In this document: in pieces, positions 63,471 through 64,000 of the stretch
Layout of the letters: each line of letters starts with the position of its first letter
Position numbering within the stretch: the first letter of the stretch is position 1
From: Xanthomarina arctica
GTDB taxonomy: Bacteria; Bacteroidota; Bacteroidia; Flavobacteriales; Flavobacteriaceae
NCBI RefSeq assembly: GCF_014638915.1
Contig: NZ_BMFQ01000001.1
Location: forward strand, 248,001-312,000
Length of the DNA stretch: 64,000 nucleotides
Reading direction: 5' to 3'
The notes under the pieces: model-generated
What the model was told of the DNA's origin: nothing
Databases searched by the model: none
Seen by the model: the letters and a program-made list of their open reading frames with translations, nothing else
Translations under genes and position numbers: made by a program

Positions 63471-64000
63471 TTAAGATTTTAGGTTTTTATAACGTGGTGA
63501 CTCTTGAACCATTTTTGTAAGTTTCCCTATACATAACGATTTCTTTTTCCTAGCATATGCATAAGTCACATTTAGACTTTTAGCTACTTCTTCCATAGAT
63601 TTTATTTTAAAAGTGGCCGTTAGCAAATCTTTACAAGCTTGTCCCAGATCTTGAAACATGTCTTTAAACAAGCTGTGCTGTTCTTCAAACAACGTGGTTT
63701 CGAAGGCGAGTTCTTGAGCATCGTCATCTTTAGATAACACTTCTTCATTAATTGTTACCTCTTTATTACCAGTTTTTTTTATTTGATTCAACCATTTGCG
63801 TTTACATAGCAAGAAAAAATAGGCATCGAATGGACAGGTAAGTTTTAGTCCTTTCTCTGTGGCTTGATGGTATATGGTAATAATGGTTTCTTGGATAATA
63901 TCTTTAGCATTGGCTTCATCTCCACTATTCTGCTTGATATAGTTTATAACTTTTGGCCCAAACTTATCATATATAGTTTGTATGATAAATGCATTGTTGT
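63471..64000 (-). CDS. ECF-type RNA polymerase sigma factor (5' end outside the window)
   Basis: The reading frame continues through the window edge, so the start is missing. Visible are sigma region 2 (DIIQETIITIYHQA, the core-binding helix) and, after a linker, region 4 with an HTH (KIKSMEEVAKSLNVTYAYARKKK). At least 176 codons are present. The short frame that starts at 63812 is only the C-terminal part. It is coupled to the TPR protein downstream. The target genes are unknown. Confidence 0.9.
   Translation of the reverse strand, partial: NNAFIIQTIYDKFGPKVINYIKQNSGDEANAKDIIQETIITIYHQATEKGLKLTCPFDAYFFLLCKRKWLNQIKKTGNKEVTINEEVLSKDDDAQELAFETTLFEEQHSLFKDMFQDLGQACKDLLTATFKIKSMEEVAKSLNVTYAYARKKKSLCIGKLTKMVQESPRYKNLKS

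Noticed and set aside
63810-63812. The sigma factor starting at TTG 63812 as a complete 113-residue protein
   Set aside because: The open frame continues to the window edge and contains sigma region 2, so the gene is simply cut off.

Overview
The window is a piece of an AT-rich Bacteroidota chromosome, most likely from a (marine-type) Flavobacteriaceae member. The evidence is the Alternative complex III genes fused to an aa3 oxidase operon, promoters of the form TTG-N19-TAnnTTTG (for example before rimP, tRNA-Gln and rplM), the ExbB-X-ExbD-ExbD cluster, the GT117/DUF2723 protein, and plug-domain proteins of a type common in this group. No phage, transposon, CRISPR array or rRNA operon was seen. 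Most of the window is ordinary chromosome, with one restriction-modification pair as a clearly accessory insert.

Layout. 1-1.3 kb: start of a cytochrome P450 and ruvB, with a 1-bp TAATG overlap. 1.5-13.1 kb (minus strand): one respiratory operon actABCDEF-coxB-coxA, encoding a quinol:cytochrome c oxidoreductase plus aa3 oxidase. 13.3 kb: a small SPOR-domain protein followed by an eight-unit heptamer repeat. 14-18.6 kb: rimP-nusA-infB, led by a textbook promoter and a terminator-like leader hairpin. 18.7-23.8 kb: two tandem paralogues of a plug-domain protein without a beta-barrel. 23.9-29.4 kb: a universal stress protein, tRNA-Gln(TTG), a GT117-type glycosyltransferase coupled to a NodB deacetylase, and a thioredoxin-like protein lacking both active-site cysteines. 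29.6-38.6 kb: a metallophosphoesterase, then a cyanophycin neighbourhood (cphA with an aldehyde dehydrogenase behind it, two lipoproteins, cyanophycinase cphB, isoaspartyl peptidase), which would provide synthesis, depolymerisation and dipeptide cleavage of the nitrogen polymer.

38.8-46.3 kb: polA, an HpaII-like type II R-M pair, and a YgiQ radical SAM protein. 46.5-51 kb: the translation cluster rplM-rpsI-rpsB-tsf-pyrH-frr with structured leaders. 51-57.4 kb: an MMPL/RND-type exporter, asnS, rpoN and a small membrane protein. 57.4-60.6 kb (minus): ExbB, an unknown membrane protein, two ExbDs and an outer-membrane barrel. 60.7-64 kb (minus): tRNA-Ser(GGA), ansA, tatD, a TPR/anti-sigma-like protein and the 3' part of an ECF sigma gene cut by the window edge.

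Besides genes, several small repeat families occupy the gaps: a hairpin element of the form ATTCC...GGAAT seen seven times, mostly directly after stop codons; heptanucleotide-period tracts (three intergenic, and one that seems to have entered the deacetylase gene in frame); a second AACCT/AGGTT palindrome family; and a 21-bp duplication inside the polA linker. These, the cyanophycin set, the plug-only paralogue pair and the leader RNAs are the most interesting items. I found no convincing wholly new multi-gene system.
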